Of a stretch of DNA of 64,000 nucleotides, positions 1-9,713 are shown piece by piece (the first letter of the stretch is position 1; the number at the start of each line of letters is the position of its first letter). This DNA comes from Meira nashicola (taxonomy: Eukaryota > Basidiomycota > Exobasidiomycetes > Exobasidiales > Brachybasidiaceae). Below the pieces are notes generated by a model. It was not told where the DNA came from. It saw only the letters and a list, made by a program, of their open reading frames with translations, and ran no database searches. The stretch covers positions 1,922,001 through 1,986,000 of the forward strand of contig BCJU01000002.1 in assembly GCA_001600355.1 (NCBI GenBank), in the 5' to 3' direction. The position numbers and the translations under genes are program-made.

Positions 1-1
1 T

Positions 2-409
2 GTTGCAGCTTATGAAGAATTCGTACCTTATTGCATTCAATCACGTATTTTATCACAAGAAGAAGCAGCATCTCGGTATAAACAATCTTCACAAGGTACA
101 GAAGAAGAATTCTTTGCAGAATTGACTGTCGGATTTGGAAATTTAAAAGAACAATATACGAGTAAAGTGATTATTGATCGAGAAAAAGGAAAAGTGATCG
201 CAGAAGCTATTCCAACGCCACTCTTTCAACATTTACGTACTTCTTGGACAATTCAACCAATCTCTCCTATCAAATCTAAAGTTGATTTTGAAGTACATTA
301 TGCATTCTCTAATCCATTTTATGCTGCTATGGCAAAAGCTGCTATGCACAAAATGGCAAGTCAAATGATTGGAGCTTTTGAAAAGAGGGCTGTTGAACAA
401 GCATCTTGA
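2..409 (+). CDS. COQ10: COQ10-like coenzyme Q-binding START-domain protein (3' part)
   Basis: The reading frame is open from base 2 to the TGA at 407-409; the 5' part lies outside the window. The visible 135 residues have the pattern of the COQ10/polyketide-cyclase START family: an early segment reading VAAYEEFVPYC, a central beta-rich part (FFAELTVGFG), a segment with the order TSWTIQPIS, and a closing amphipathic helix rich in Ala and Met. COQ10 proteins bind ubiquinone at the inner mitochondrial membrane and support respiration and coenzyme Q synthesis. The targeting sequence cannot be seen because the start is missing. Identification rests on recalled family pattern, not on a search. Another START-like lipid-binding protein is possible but less likely given the V-x-x-Y-x-x-F-x-P-Y-C opening. 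Confidence 0.82.
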   Translation, partial: VAAYEEFVPYCIQSRILSQEEAASRYKQSSQGTEEEFFAELTVGFGNLKEQYTSKVIIDREKGKVIAEAIPTPLFQHLRTSWTIQPISPIKSKVDFEVHYAFSNPFYAAMAKAAMHKMASQMIGAFEKRAVEQAS

Positions 410-574
410 AAGAAGAAGAAGAAGGAGGGGAGGAGAATTGTTAAAATATATTATAGACATAGACATGAACAATATAGACTGTATTACATAAGCAGTGATG
501 ATCACTTTACTAACTGCAACCTTTGACTTCAATCGACTCTCACCTTTGAAGCTTAACAAAATGCCTTTGAGATC

Positions 575-1426
575 TTAATCGCCTTTCTTCGAGATAGTAA
601 TTTTATCTTTGGGCATGCGTAAGAGGTCAACTCTTCCATCTGATCCACGTGGATAGGAATCGGGATCTTTGAAATGCAGGACAGAATGGCCAGCAGGGCC
701 TTCTTTTTTGTTAATATCTACATCTGCTCCTAATTTGGCAGTTGTTCCGCCATTATAAGTAAGTTTTGCTAATTCGTCGTTTGTCCATTGATGTCCAACT
801 ATTACTGTTCGATGAGGAGAGCCTGGCCGTGGAGTTTGTGGTTTTTCAGGTCCGCTAATGTGGCTTAAACCGCTAAAGCGAGATTGATGAGGATGACCTG
901 AGATGACATCTTTTAAAGCATCGGTATAGCGTGCCTTTACTTTATCTTCATGTTCTATACCCGAATGACGGGAACGCCAATCTCCTGAAAATGTTTCTGC
1001 GTTATAAACTTGTCCATTTAGACTACCCATATCCGTACCTCGAAGACGATCGTTATCATGATAAACAGATGCATTAGGGTGATATTGTTTGATAGTATTT
1101 GCTGTTTCGGTACAACGTCCCTTACCACAAGAAATTATAGTATGAATTTGCTTATGTTTTAAATCATCTGAAACTTTTTGCGCTTGTTCTTTACCTTTAT
1201 CATTCAAATGATATTTTGGACCATTTAAATCACCTTGAACTTTACCTTCCGCCATAGCATGCGTTTCACCATGACGAACTGTTATAACTTCTTTTGCGCC
1301 GATTTGAGGCTCATGTTTCATAGACGGTTGATGATTACGAGAATATTGCGAATACATTGCCTCGATAGATAATAAAAAAAAGAGATATGCTCCTAAGAGA
1401 CTTAAAAGGAAATTAAGTATAAGCAT
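575..1426 (-). CDS. Secreted or membrane-anchored histidine phosphatase (phosphoglycerate mutase-like)
   Basis: Encodes 283 residues from the first true ATG at 1424-1426; the frame is open further upstream, but only through a GTG. The N-terminus has a hydrophobic stretch (LILNFLLSLLGAYLFFLL) fitting a signal peptide or signal anchor. The phosphatase signature RHGE follows at about residue 50, and the second catalytic histidine lies in VGHQWTND near residue 218. Between them come an Arg-rich stretch and an acidic segment (GTDMGSLNG) usual for branch-1 histidine phosphatases. The fold transfers phosphoryl groups through a phosphohistidine; the substrate cannot be read from sequence. The protein ends in a basic KKGD tail. 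The upstream neighbour COQ10 converges on it, with 165 bp between the stops. Broad-specificity phosphatase is the safest name. Confidence 0.75.
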   Translation of the reverse strand: MLILNFLLSLLGAYLFFLLSIEAMYSQYSRNHQPSMKHEPQIGAKEVITVRHGETHAMAEGKVQGDLNGPKYHLNDKGKEQAQKVSDDLKHKQIHTIISCGKGRCTETANTIKQYHPNASVYHDNDRLRGTDMGSLNGQVYNAETFSGDWRSRHSGIEHEDKVKARYTDALKDVISGHPHQSRFSGLSHISGPEKPQTPRPGSPHRTVIVGHQWTNDELAKLTYNGGTTAKLGADVDINKKEGPAGHSVLHFKDPDSYPRGSDGRVDLLRMPKDKITISKKGD

Positions 1427-2739
1427 GATAAAATCTATTCGTACTGTTGAGAGTTTAAAAAAGTGAATTATTAAATTACACAGACTTTTATAGCTTTCTT
1501 TTTTTTTTTGCTTCAACACTTTCACAATCTTAAGCTCGGCTACATCATGTAGCAGCACAGCCTCTTAGATACAGCCATAAGCTATATAAAATATCATTCC
1601 TTGGCGTTTATAGATATTGCCCCGACTTTTATAAAGATCAAAACGAAAAGAAGATCGCTATAGGTATATTCCTTTATTTACTTTAACGGGGCGAATAAGA
1701 TGGTAGAGGCTTAATTCCGGAAGCAGTGCTGAAGTTATACCTCTCCTGATGATACTTACACCGCCTTCTTTTTCAAGACTCAAGGAGGTAGGTATCGTAG
1801 CTATACAATGATATCTCATATGAAATTATAGACCATCTCATTAATGATTATAACCTAACGACTATATCTTCCGTCCATATAGCTTTTTAAACCAACGTAC
1901 ATACGTACCTACTATGTATAGTATATTTGCCTTAAAGCAGTAATCAGGCAAATGCATTTTGGCAGTATAAGAGTTACTTTTAGTCTAAACGAGCTTTTGC
2001 ATCAAATTAGACTAACGCCCCGAACGCACGCATACACTTTTTAACCCTTTCGCGGTTAACTCAATAATTACACATGCATCATACATTTTGCTATACACAG
2101 AAGGGCGATGCATTTCAGCCCAAGATTAAATGATGAAAAGGAACAAAAGTTTGTACGCGGGGCTTGTGTGTATACATACATATAAACACAAGTATATTTA
2201 GTAAGTCGCATTTGCTCTAGATAAAGTGCCGAAATTCATTAAACAAATTAAAACAGCGACCAAGGAAAATTCCAATCGAAAGCCTCTTTTTAGACGGACG
2301 AGGCGCACGCGTTGCAAAAGGCACTTGAACGGACAATAAATGAAATGAAAAAAGCAAGGTCGGATGTATAACAATGGTGCGGAATAGCAGCTCTATACGG
2401 GCAATTTATGAGAAAAATTCAATCCGATCTTAAGGTTTGGTTTGACATACGTACGTTCAATGATGAGCGCGTGATTATCTTCTCATCATCACCATCATTA
2501 CTATCGATATTTCGATCAAATTATCACCTCTCTGCCCGTCATTTCATTCAATACCCCGGTTCGCATGACGTGTTAATTTTGCCTGCGCTACAACTGTTCG
2601 CGGTCGACTCACTCACATTCATTCATTCGTTTACACTTTTACACGCTCATTTCGATTCATCAAAAAGGGGATAAACGGCAGACAATCAAAAAAAAAGGCA
2701 ATTCATATCCAGCACACCCCATTCTCAGCCCTTTTCATA
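1427..2739. other. Divergent intergenic region, 1.3 kb
   Basis: Lies between two divergently transcribed genes and presumably holds both promoters. It contains alternating TAC/GTA-rich runs such as CATACGTACCTAC near 1900 and an ACGCGT hexamer near 2310. A frame at 2408-2674 is open for 88 codons from a real ATG but resembles nothing I know and has no signal or domain. I looked here for an upstream exon carrying a signal peptide for the next gene; the ATGs between 2450 and 2740 give only very short frames. Confidence 0.5.
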
Positions 2740-4821
2740 ATGTCCAAAATGGAACCAATCTCGAACAAAAGTGCAATGCGTAGACATCCATCCAATTCTC
2801 TAAGCAAACGCGCACCTTCTGCACTTCCAATCAAGGTAAATTCAGCATCTAGTTGTTCACAATTACCTATCTCATGGGATGCAACGCAAGGAAAAGCGCC
2901 ATGGACAGTCATGATCGCATTAACAGATTCTATACCATTCACACTCAATGTTCCACAAGCATCCGGATCCAATTTTGCCGTGAATTGGGATGTGCCAAAA
3001 TTATCCCAAGATACACAAGCGTTGGTTGCAGTTGCTGATTCGACAGGTGCTGTTTCTGGCGTATCTTCATTCTTTACTTTAAATGCTGGCTCAGGATCAT
3101 GTTCAGCAATTCAGGTTGATTTGGACTTTGTTTGGTATCCCACCACGAATAAGAGTACGCCAGCTCATTGTAGCGATTGGGGTATCTCATGGGAAACGGA
3201 TAGTAAAAATAGTGGGGTAAAGGGAGCAGTTTCCTTCACATTCTTACCCGAGAATGGTCAGCCTGTCACTGTGAATGCAGGAACGGGTGCGAAAGGAGCT
3301 TTCAAGTTTACAGTGCCTTTTGGTTCTGGTACAAGATTTCTCGCTTCGGCCAATGATGAGGGAAATTCAGGTTCAGGAGGCGTAGGAGATTTGTATAGTG
3401 TCTCTAATGCTGGGCGAACCAAATCATGCGTTGCGCTCAAGACGATCGGTAATGGCCTTCCAAAAGCTTCGGGTACCTTGGCCCCTGCCTCTCCTGCATC
3501 TACGTCCACACAGGCCAGCTCGAAAGGATCAGCTAAAACATCCACTCATAGTGCAGGAGCTACTAATACATCAGGTACAAGCAATTCTGCTGCATCTGCA
3601 AACGACTCTGCGTCTGATCATAAATCGAATACGGCAGGGACAGCAGTTGGAGCTACATTTGGTGTTTTGGGTGCTTTGGCATTGCTTGGGATACTGTTTT
3701 GGTGGTTAAGAAAGAAAAATAGAGCGAAAGAAGATGAACAAAAAGCATGGGGAGGAGCAGCTAGCAATGGACAGACAGCAGCGAATGTGTCACCCTGGAG
3801 ATATTCAACGTCACCGTATGGGGCACCACAAACGAATAGCAGAGCGAGTGCATGGCTCAGACGAGCTTCGGGAACTGCAGCTACCGGCTTTCGTGTCCTC
3901 GGTCGCGGAGCAAACAATACTTCGCAAGCAGATATGGGACACGGCCGAAGTGGATCGATTACTACGAGTGCTCAACCGCATATGCAACAAGCCACACATC
4001 GTAATTTGGTAGTTCCACAAGACAATTACGCTCTTTCCTCGATCGGAGGCGCCAATTCTCCAGATCACTTTCCCAGATCTCCTTCTCCCACTTATTCTCA
4101 AAAGTTTGGCGGTGGTCAAAGTATTCACAGCACCGTTCCCGATACAGCTCTTTTCCCACCTCCTGGCCCTCGTTCATTTGGATACGATGAAGGTGGATAT
4201 AGTGTTGCAAGACAACAGAGGCCTATGCAGCAACAAGGATGGCAAAATCAATCGGAAGTTAATTCGCCATTCGCTGATCCCGTCCGTGACGGTGGTGCTG
4301 GCGGAGTGACCATGGGTGGATATCAGGGACCGGTGAGCGAAGTGCGCAAGGGTACTTCATCTTTTGATTCACAGAGTAATCCTTCTGTAGTTGGTCGCAA
4401 TTTGATTCATGGACGAAAGGCCGGTAGCAGTGCTGGCGGAAGTTCCAGTAGCGGACATGCACGTACGGCTGATGGGCTAGGATCCGATTATATTGCACCT
4501 ATTGGACCAACTAAGACTAGCATTCATGATCCGTATACACATATGAGTCAATTATGGGATCCAAACAGTCATGGAGAGATTGCTGATCGAATCAATCAAG
4601 CCGGACGTGGTACTGGACAAAGTATGCCGCCTGCAGCTGGAGCAGGCTATCATGGCGGATTTACAAGAACTGGACCTGGTGTTCAAAGGGTTAATGCGCC
4701 AATCACAAGCGAAGTGATGATGCCTGAACAAGGTATGCAAAGGTTTGTGAAAACAGGACAGCGTAAGCCTACAACGACAGAAGTGATTGATGAAGATCGG
4801 GAAGAATTGCCTTACCTATAA
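2740..4821 (+). CDS. Single-pass membrane protein with two extracellular-type repeats, Ser-rich stalk and long cytoplasmic tail
   Basis: Encodes 693 residues. Two beta-rich repeats of about 90 residues can be seen: one running from CSQLPISW (about 40) to the Cys near 122, and one from HCSDWGISW (about 144) to the Cys near 230. Each begins with a Cys and an xISW core and ends in a Cys. A Ser/Thr/Ala-rich stalk follows, then one membrane helix at about 303-326 with RKK on its C-terminal side, then a Gly/Ser/Gln-rich tail of about 370 residues. This architecture recurs among basidiomycete surface proteins of unknown role. The start has no signal peptide, which is odd for the family; the protein may insert without one, or a distant 5' exon may be missing. 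KR at about residues 24-25 could be a Kex2-type site. Function is not known. Confidence 0.65.
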   Translation: MSKMEPISNKSAMRRHPSNSLSKRAPSALPIKVNSASSCSQLPISWDATQGKAPWTVMIALTDSIPFTLNVPQASGSNFAVNWDVPKLSQDTQALVAVADSTGAVSGVSSFFTLNAGSGSCSAIQVDLDFVWYPTTNKSTPAHCSDWGISWETDSKNSGVKGAVSFTFLPENGQPVTVNAGTGAKGAFKFTVPFGSGTRFLASANDEGNSGSGGVGDLYSVSNAGRTKSCVALKTIGNGLPKASGTLAPASPASTSTQASSKGSAKTSTHSAGATNTSGTSNSAASANDSASDHKSNTAGTAVGATFGVLGALALLGILFWWLRKKNRAKEDEQKAWGGAASNGQTAANVSPWRYSTSPYGAPQTNSRASAWLRRASGTAATGFRVLGRGANNTSQADMGHGRSGSITTSAQPHMQQATHRNLVVPQDNYALSSIGGANSPDHFPRSPSPTYSQKFGGGQSIHSTVPDTALFPPPGPRSFGYDEGGYSVARQQRPMQQQGWQNQSEVNSPFADPVRDGGAGGVTMGGYQGPVSEVRKGTSSFDSQSNPSVVGRNLIHGRKAGSSAGGSSSSGHARTADGLGSDYIAPIGPTKTSIHDPYTHMSQLWDPNSHGEIADRINQAGRGTGQSMPPAAGAGYHGGFTRTGPGVQRVNAPITSEVMMPEQGMQRFVKTGQRKPTTTEVIDEDREELPYL

Positions 4822-5002
4822 ACGATTTCAGGCTTTGCAACAAGTATTTGTCACCTATCAAAAACATCCTTTTAGATTGAATTGCCACAGAAAGGCTGGT
4901 ACCTTTTTCCTTTGTTTTGGCATCTTTTTGAATGGGAATATATGGAACGTTGTGTACTGTACATCTATTTTTTTACATTTGTTGTTTCTTTTCTGATTCG
5001 GA

Positions 5003-6046
5003 TTAATAGAAATCAACTTTTTTGCCTATATTTTTTGCTTCTGCCTGTTTGACTACTAAATCGAAAATTGCTGTATCTTGCAATGCGAGACCTACACTTT
5101 TGAATATGCTAAAATTGTTTGAAAGATCTTTACTATCTTTATTGGAAATTATTTTACCAATCTCTTGCCAATCTTTTGGAGAAGTAGAAGATTTTAATAA
5201 ATCACCTGCTTCATGACTACAAGCTTGTATTGAATCAACTGATAATGCATTTTCGCTTGCTGCTCTTTCTATTACTTCTTTAGGTACTTCTTGCATATGT
5301 GGCTTATACGAACCAATCAAGGAGAAATGTACGTCATCTCTTAATCGTACTTTGTCCCACAAGAATCTTGGTTCGGTGGATGGAGCACATCCACAAATGA
5401 AATGAGCTTCGTTTAAAGCTGTGAATATGGCTTGACTATCTTGAAGGAGAACATCTACTTGAGTCTCTTTTGGTAATTGTTGTTGCAGTGATTGTTTAAC
5501 ATCTTCTTTTGATCTTTGATTAGAATTAGTTGTGATAAATGTTACTTTTCCTAATCGATAATATTGTACAAACAAACGTGCATGCCATTTAGCTTGCATT
5601 CCAGTTCCAAAAATTACAATATTTCCACTTTGTGTATCTTTTGATGATTTACTTTTTTGCATTGCAATACTCGCACTTAAACAACCTGCAGCCGTCCTAA
5701 CTCCTGTTAATTGAGCAACATTTATGATTACTCTTGTTTGTCCACGCAGAGAATCAAATTGTAATCCAGTCGCAGGTAATCCTCCACTACCTGAATTTGG
5801 AACGGCAACGCATTTTATCGTTACTTGATCTTCATTTCTACTTGGCATGAATAAATGCGTAAATGTTGATGAATTGATCGTCGTTCGAATTGGTGATTCC
5901 CATTTGGATTCAGTTGATGAATAGGTTGAGAATACTTTTGTTTGATTTTTTATCAAATCATCAATTGAAATTTCATTCAAGATTTCATCTACATCCTTTC
6001 CGCTTAAAAGTAATATCGTATTTTCATCTTCTTGGCTTTGGTTCAT
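5003..6046 (-). CDS. Ornithine cyclodeaminase / mu-crystallin family protein
   Basis: Encodes 347 residues from the ATG at 6044-6046, close to the usual family length. The N-terminus has the family opening (ILLLSGKDVDEIL). A central segment reads LPATGLQFDS, where related proteins have a GxxL-P-A substrate-facing region. A Rossmann nucleotide-binding loop follows in IVIFGTGMQAKWHARLF. The frame is also open to an earlier ATG at 6155-6157, which would add 37 residues with a basic, amphipathic look, so a targeted longer form is possible. Family members are NAD(P)-dependent enzymes acting on ornithine, lysine-like or ketimine substrates; which applies here is not visible. It converges on the preceding membrane protein with 181 bp between stops. 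Confidence 0.8.
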   Translation of the reverse strand: MNQSQEDENTILLLSGKDVDEILNEISIDDLIKNQTKVFSTYSSTESKWESPIRTTINSSTFTHLFMPSRNEDQVTIKCVAVPNSGSGGLPATGLQFDSLRGQTRVIINVAQLTGVRTAAGCLSASIAMQKSKSSKDTQSGNIVIFGTGMQAKWHARLFVQYYRLGKVTFITTNSNQRSKEDVKQSLQQQLPKETQVDVLLQDSQAIFTALNEAHFICGCAPSTEPRFLWDKVRLRDDVHFSLIGSYKPHMQEVPKEVIERAASENALSVDSIQACSHEAGDLLKSSTSPKDWQEIGKIISNKDSKDLSNNFSIFKSVGLALQDTAIFDLVVKQAEAKNIGKKVDFY

Positions 6047-7193
6047 ATTTGTCTCTTTGAAAAGGTTTTGGTAGTTTAGCGCAGCTTTTGATGTTGTTCT
6101 CTCTCTCTCCACACATTCTACGCGTAAGCCATGTAGACTATTTAAAGCCGTCTGCATGCACCGTATGTGGCTATAATTAGCGTGTTCCTTCAGAATTCTA
6201 TAGACGTTCAATAAAAACCCTTAATACACAACAACAACAACGAAAGCCACCAAATCTTTCTTTTTATGACAGGCCTTCAATTGACCGAGTAATGCTTCTA
6301 GAAAGAGTGTATATTATGCTCGTGATCGTGATATGTCCGGAAATATAAATCATGTGAGTTATAAAGTCCTATATCAAATTGAAACAAGTATGACAAGTAG
6401 GGTCAAAAGCACATAATACTGTGTACATATGTAGGTATGTAGATCCATAGTGTTCTTTATACTTTTCCGCGGATATAATCGATTTTACAGCTTTATAGCT
6501 GCCATTTCCGATGTTTTTTATGAGTGTGTGTGGATGTTGCGTCACTAATCAATATAGTCATTCCAAACACCGCGTCTTTTGGGTTGGCTCCTGTTGTTTG
6601 ATGCCTTAAATAACGCATTTTAATTGCCGGCGGTTATATGCGCATGCGCAAGTCGATCATAAATAGCATTCAAAGTAAAGATTGTGAGCTGATTCTCCGC
6701 ATGTAAAAGAACCCTTTTAGACTAAAGAAAAAGGAGAGAGGGTTATTGCTTCGCGCACAATCCTTACCCGCATTTCTCAAGTTCAGGGCGCGCGCGTACG
6801 TGCTGTAAATAAGGAGAAAAGCAGGTACTTAATCATTGTTCTTTACAGATGATCATTTATTGAAACGTGTGCTCTAGGGCATTATTATGATCAGCGAACC
6901 CTGTTTTCTTTTTTAAATTGATAGTGAAGAAAGAAATTCTTTTCTTTTGGGAACAAAGACCGCATTTCATCATCAAATTGAATTTATGTTTGAGGACGAT
7001 CTTACCTCACATATATAAATTGAAATGATCAAATAACGGTGCCGTTTCCGGCGTGGCGTCTGTCAACGGTAAAAGATTGAAATTAATTTGAGGATTTGTA
7101 ATTTGTGTGTAACTCAATTTATGCATTCCGCCACTATAAACCTCCAGACATAGAAGATGAATTTGCGGATAAGGGTCATAAGGTGAAATTACA
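6047..7193. other. Divergent intergenic region, 1.2 kb
   Basis: Upstream DNA of the cyclodeaminase (leftward) and the Rds1-like gene (rightward). It holds a perfect 12-bp palindrome TGCGCATGCGCA at 6639-6650, an alternating GCGCGCGCG run at about 6787-6796, and several AT-rich stretches. A second TATA-like run (TATATAAA) lies at 7012-7019. I see no supported gene. Confidence 0.45.
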
Positions 7194-7200
7194 TATAAGA
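7194..7200 (+). promoter_or_regulatory. TATA-like element upstream of the Rds1-like gene
   Basis: TATAAGA lies 91 bp before the ATG, followed by a pyrimidine-rich stretch and a run of C just before the start, as in strongly expressed fungal promoters. The alternative TATATAAA at 7012-7019 is 272 bp upstream and would imply a long leader. Choice between them is inference. Confidence 0.4.
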
Positions 7201-7290
7201 AAGCAGATTTTATTATCCTGTTGACATTATTACTTTCCCTCTTACATCCAACAAATATCATCCCCCCCCTTCTAACTCCACCTCATCAAA

Positions 7291-8340
7291 ATGGTCAAAC
7301 TCGCTCTCTTACTCGCTTTTGTCGGTTTAGCAACTGCTGCTCCATTCAAGCTTAACAACGGTTTCCCTAACCCATCTGCATCTGCTTTAGCACAAATTGA
7401 AAAAGAAGCTGGTGGATTTTTACCAAATACACCTTTACCAACTTCATTAAAAGATGATGCAATTCAAAGTTTACAAGTTATTGCAGTAAATGAAATTTTT
7501 GAAGTTGCTTATTTCTCTTCTTTATTACATAATGTTACACATAACGTTGATGGTTACACAGACTTTGACGGTTTAAGTCGTGATTACGTTATTAAATCAT
7601 TAACTCAAATTCGTGCTCAAGAAGAATTACATGCAATCGGTGCAAATGCAATCTTGGCAAGTGCAGGTGCAAAAACAATCGGTCCATGTAATTATATGTT
7701 CCCTGTAACTGATTTCAAGAGCGCAATCACTCTTGCTGCAACATTTACAGATTTAGTCTTGGGTACTTTACAAGCAGTTCAAAAAGGTTTCGCTTTAGAT
7801 GGCGGTCAAGCAGCTGAAGGTTTAGTTTCTCTTATCAGTTCAATTGTCGGTCAAGAAGGTGAACAAACAGGTGCTTATCGTTTAATTCAACGTAAAGTAC
7901 CTTCTTCTGCACCTTTCTTAACTTCAGCTGCAGGTCAATTCGCATTTAACGCTGTAGATCAAATGTTCATCGTTCCAAATTCATGCTCTGCATCTTCAAA
8001 CGTTTCTGCAATCAACATTCCTGCTTTCAAAACTTTAGCTTTATCAACTAAAACTGAAAAGCCATGCAGTACAAAAGATACAACAATCACTTTCAAAACT
8101 TCAGAAAGTGATGTAAACGGTAAACACGTCGCTTATATCTCTGGTCAACAAGCACCTGTCGTCGTTCCAGTTCAATCCGTTAACGGTAAAACATTCAAAG
8201 CAAGTTTCCCATTCACTTCAAAACATTTCTCAAAAGGTTTAACTGTTGCTGCTCTCGTTAATAGTGCAGGTCCATTCAGTTCTGCTGCAGATGTTGCAAA
8301 TGCAACTGTTGCAGGTCCAGGTTTGATTGAAGTTGATTAA
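7291..8340 (+). CDS. Rds1-like secreted protein with ferritin-like domain
   Basis: Encodes 349 residues. The N-terminus is a clear signal peptide (VKLALLLAFVGLATAA) with cleavage expected before APFKLNN. From about residue 55 to 210 there are long helices with acidic/His pairs typical of the ferritin-like Rds1 family, for example EIFEVAYFSSLLHN and RAQEELHAIGANAIL. The C-terminal third is beta-rich and Cys-containing. Rds1 was first described as a stress-regulated protein in fission yeast; its biochemical role is unsettled. Whether metal is bound cannot be told here, but the EExxH pair fits. Codon choice is strongly biased, and with the TATA-like promoter this suggests high expression. No intron. 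Confidence 0.8.
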   Translation: MVKLALLLAFVGLATAAPFKLNNGFPNPSASALAQIEKEAGGFLPNTPLPTSLKDDAIQSLQVIAVNEIFEVAYFSSLLHNVTHNVDGYTDFDGLSRDYVIKSLTQIRAQEELHAIGANAILASAGAKTIGPCNYMFPVTDFKSAITLAATFTDLVLGTLQAVQKGFALDGGQAAEGLVSLISSIVGQEGEQTGAYRLIQRKVPSSAPFLTSAAGQFAFNAVDQMFIVPNSCSASSNVSAINIPAFKTLALSTKTEKPCSTKDTTITFKTSESDVNGKHVAYISGQQAPVVVPVQSVNGKTFKASFPFTSKHFSKGLTVAALVNSAGPFSSAADVANATVAGPGLIEVD

Positions 8341-8598
8341 ATCAGTTTTATTCACCTTTAAATAATTATATTTATTCTTTCGTCTTCTTCTATTTATATA
8401 TCACTCCGTGATCTTTATACCTTTCTTCTTCCTTCCCACTTAACATGCAATACTTTCATATGTATGTATACATTTAATACAAACATGAAATGATCACCAA
8501 ATGGACATTCATTCTAAAACACCATCATTCGCGTTTATTACGTATGCTTATATGGAGATTGTTGAACTTATATCCGAAAAAGACCAATAAATACATAA

Positions 8599-8666
8599 GC
8601 CTGATCTACATAACAATAAATTTTGTTTTATGGTAACATTTAATTGCTAAATGATGTAGATCAGGC
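8599..8666. repeat. 13-bp perfect inverted repeat flanking a 42-bp AT-rich spacer
   Basis: GCCTGATCTACAT at 8599-8611 is exactly complementary to ATGTAGATCAGGC at 8654-8666. The spacer is AT-rich. It lies 259 bp after the Rds1-like stop and could form a hairpin or be the remains of a small mobile element; no target-site duplication is obvious. Confidence 0.7.
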
Positions 8667-8828
8667 CCAAATACAGAAAATATAATCCGATCAATGGTGA
8701 ATACTATTGCTATGTCATTTTCGGATCAGACAATAAATGGAAGAGCCCGTTTACACGTAACCGGCGGTACTGAAGTTCTTTAATTAAGTTTTATTTTACG
8801 ATGACATCAAATTGCTAAATGATGCATA
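8619..8828. repeat. Diverged direct repeat pair
   Basis: A segment of about 40 bp ending in ATTGCTAAATGATG occurs at roughly 8622-8657 and again at roughly 8788-8823. Both copies begin with GTTTTAT and share AATTGCTAAATGATG; the middle differs by substitutions and small gaps. The first copy overlaps the spacer of the inverted repeat. Confidence 0.55.
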
Positions 8829-9167
8829 TATGTTCAAGTAAGACTAAAGATCAAAGTTTGAAACGTAATGTTGCCGTCGGCAAATAAGCCATAAATGATG
8901 TGTATGTACTCCACAAAAGAAACGGCGTTTTGTTCCGAGTAAAACAGTAAAACAGGACTAGCGGGGAAGTCCTTTTGATCCGCGCGCGCAATACCCCTTC
9001 AGAACCTTTTTATGCTGTGTTCGCCACGCTAGTCATAGAAATCCGAAAAGTTTTTATCGGAGGTCCATGTCCAGGTACGCACATTTACCTACCTAGCGTA
9101 TTGTACCTACGTATGTATGTACATCTTTGTTTCATTTATGACGTCTATTTCATGGAGGATGTAAAGA

Positions 9168-9175
9168 TATAAAAG
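9168..9175 (+). promoter_or_regulatory. TATA box of the small secreted protein gene
   Basis: TATAAAAG, 92 bp before the ATG at 9267, with an AT-rich leader and an ACAACA-type start context. Spacing matches the neighbouring Rds1-like gene. Confidence 0.5.
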
Positions 9176-9266
9176 GAGTCCATATTTTATTTGATTTTGT
9201 GAAAAATAATAACTCATCAATCTTTCAATTTTAGAAGCCAATCTTTTAACACGCCAAACTACAACA

Positions 9267-9713
9267 ATGCGTTTCTCAATCCCAGTCTTAGCCGGTGCTG
9301 CTTTAGCATTAAGTCAATATGTTAGCGCAGAAGGTTTAACTGGAATCAAATTACCTGCTTCAATTACACCTGGAGAAGATTTTAATGTAACCTATTCATG
9401 GACAAATGGTTTAACTAATCTTGAAGAATATACTGCAATCTTTGGAATTACGAATAATGAAAATGTAAAAAATGGAAATACGATTGGATCACAAACATTT
9501 ACAACTGCAGATTTATCAAAAGTACAACTTGCTCGTAATTTCAACGTTACAATTAAAGCACCTCCTCGTGATCATTTTAAATATTATGCAGATCAAAATA
9601 ATGGTAAATTACCTCAACCTTGGTACATTTCTTCAGCAAATATGCAACAAATTGGTGCAAGCGGTGGTGTTTCTCTTTTGGTTTTCCATGCAAATACTAC
9701 CGTTAACTATTAA
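9267..9713 (+). CDS. Small secreted protein, NIS1-effector-like
   Basis: Encodes 148 residues with a signal peptide (MRFSIPVLAGAALALSQY..SA, cleavage near EGLTG). The mature part opens with GIKLPASITPGEDFNVTYSW, continues with a segment containing AIFGIT, a central FNVTIKAP, and ends with HANTTVNY. It is beta-rich and has no cysteine. The order 'short GIxxP.xxxPGE/D - FG - VTI - xxxxN.TVN' is what I recall for NIS1-type effectors, which are widespread in asco- and basidiomycetes and act on plant immune kinases. This is a resemblance from memory and no search was possible; a generic small beta-sandwich secreted protein is the alternative. It lies in a secreted/accessory stretch with its own TATA box. 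Confidence 0.5.
   Translation: MRFSIPVLAGAALALSQYVSAEGLTGIKLPASITPGEDFNVTYSWTNGLTNLEEYTAIFGITNNENVKNGNTIGSQTFTTADLSKVQLARNFNVTIKAPPRDHFKYYADQNNGKLPQPWYISSANMQQIGASGGVSLLVFHANTTVNY

Larger units (their letters stand above)
8341..9167. other. Intergenic region with inverted and direct repeats
   Basis: About 0.9 kb between two secreted-protein genes. It contains a 13-bp perfect inverted repeat and a diverged direct repeat (listed separately), and near 9080-9125 a cluster of TACC/GTAT words. A frame at 8975-9172 has no support as a gene. Confidence 0.45.

Noticed and set aside
2408..2674. Possible first exon carrying a signal peptide for the membrane protein at 2740
   Set aside because: The frame is not hydrophobic at its start and I found no donor that joins it sensibly to 2740.
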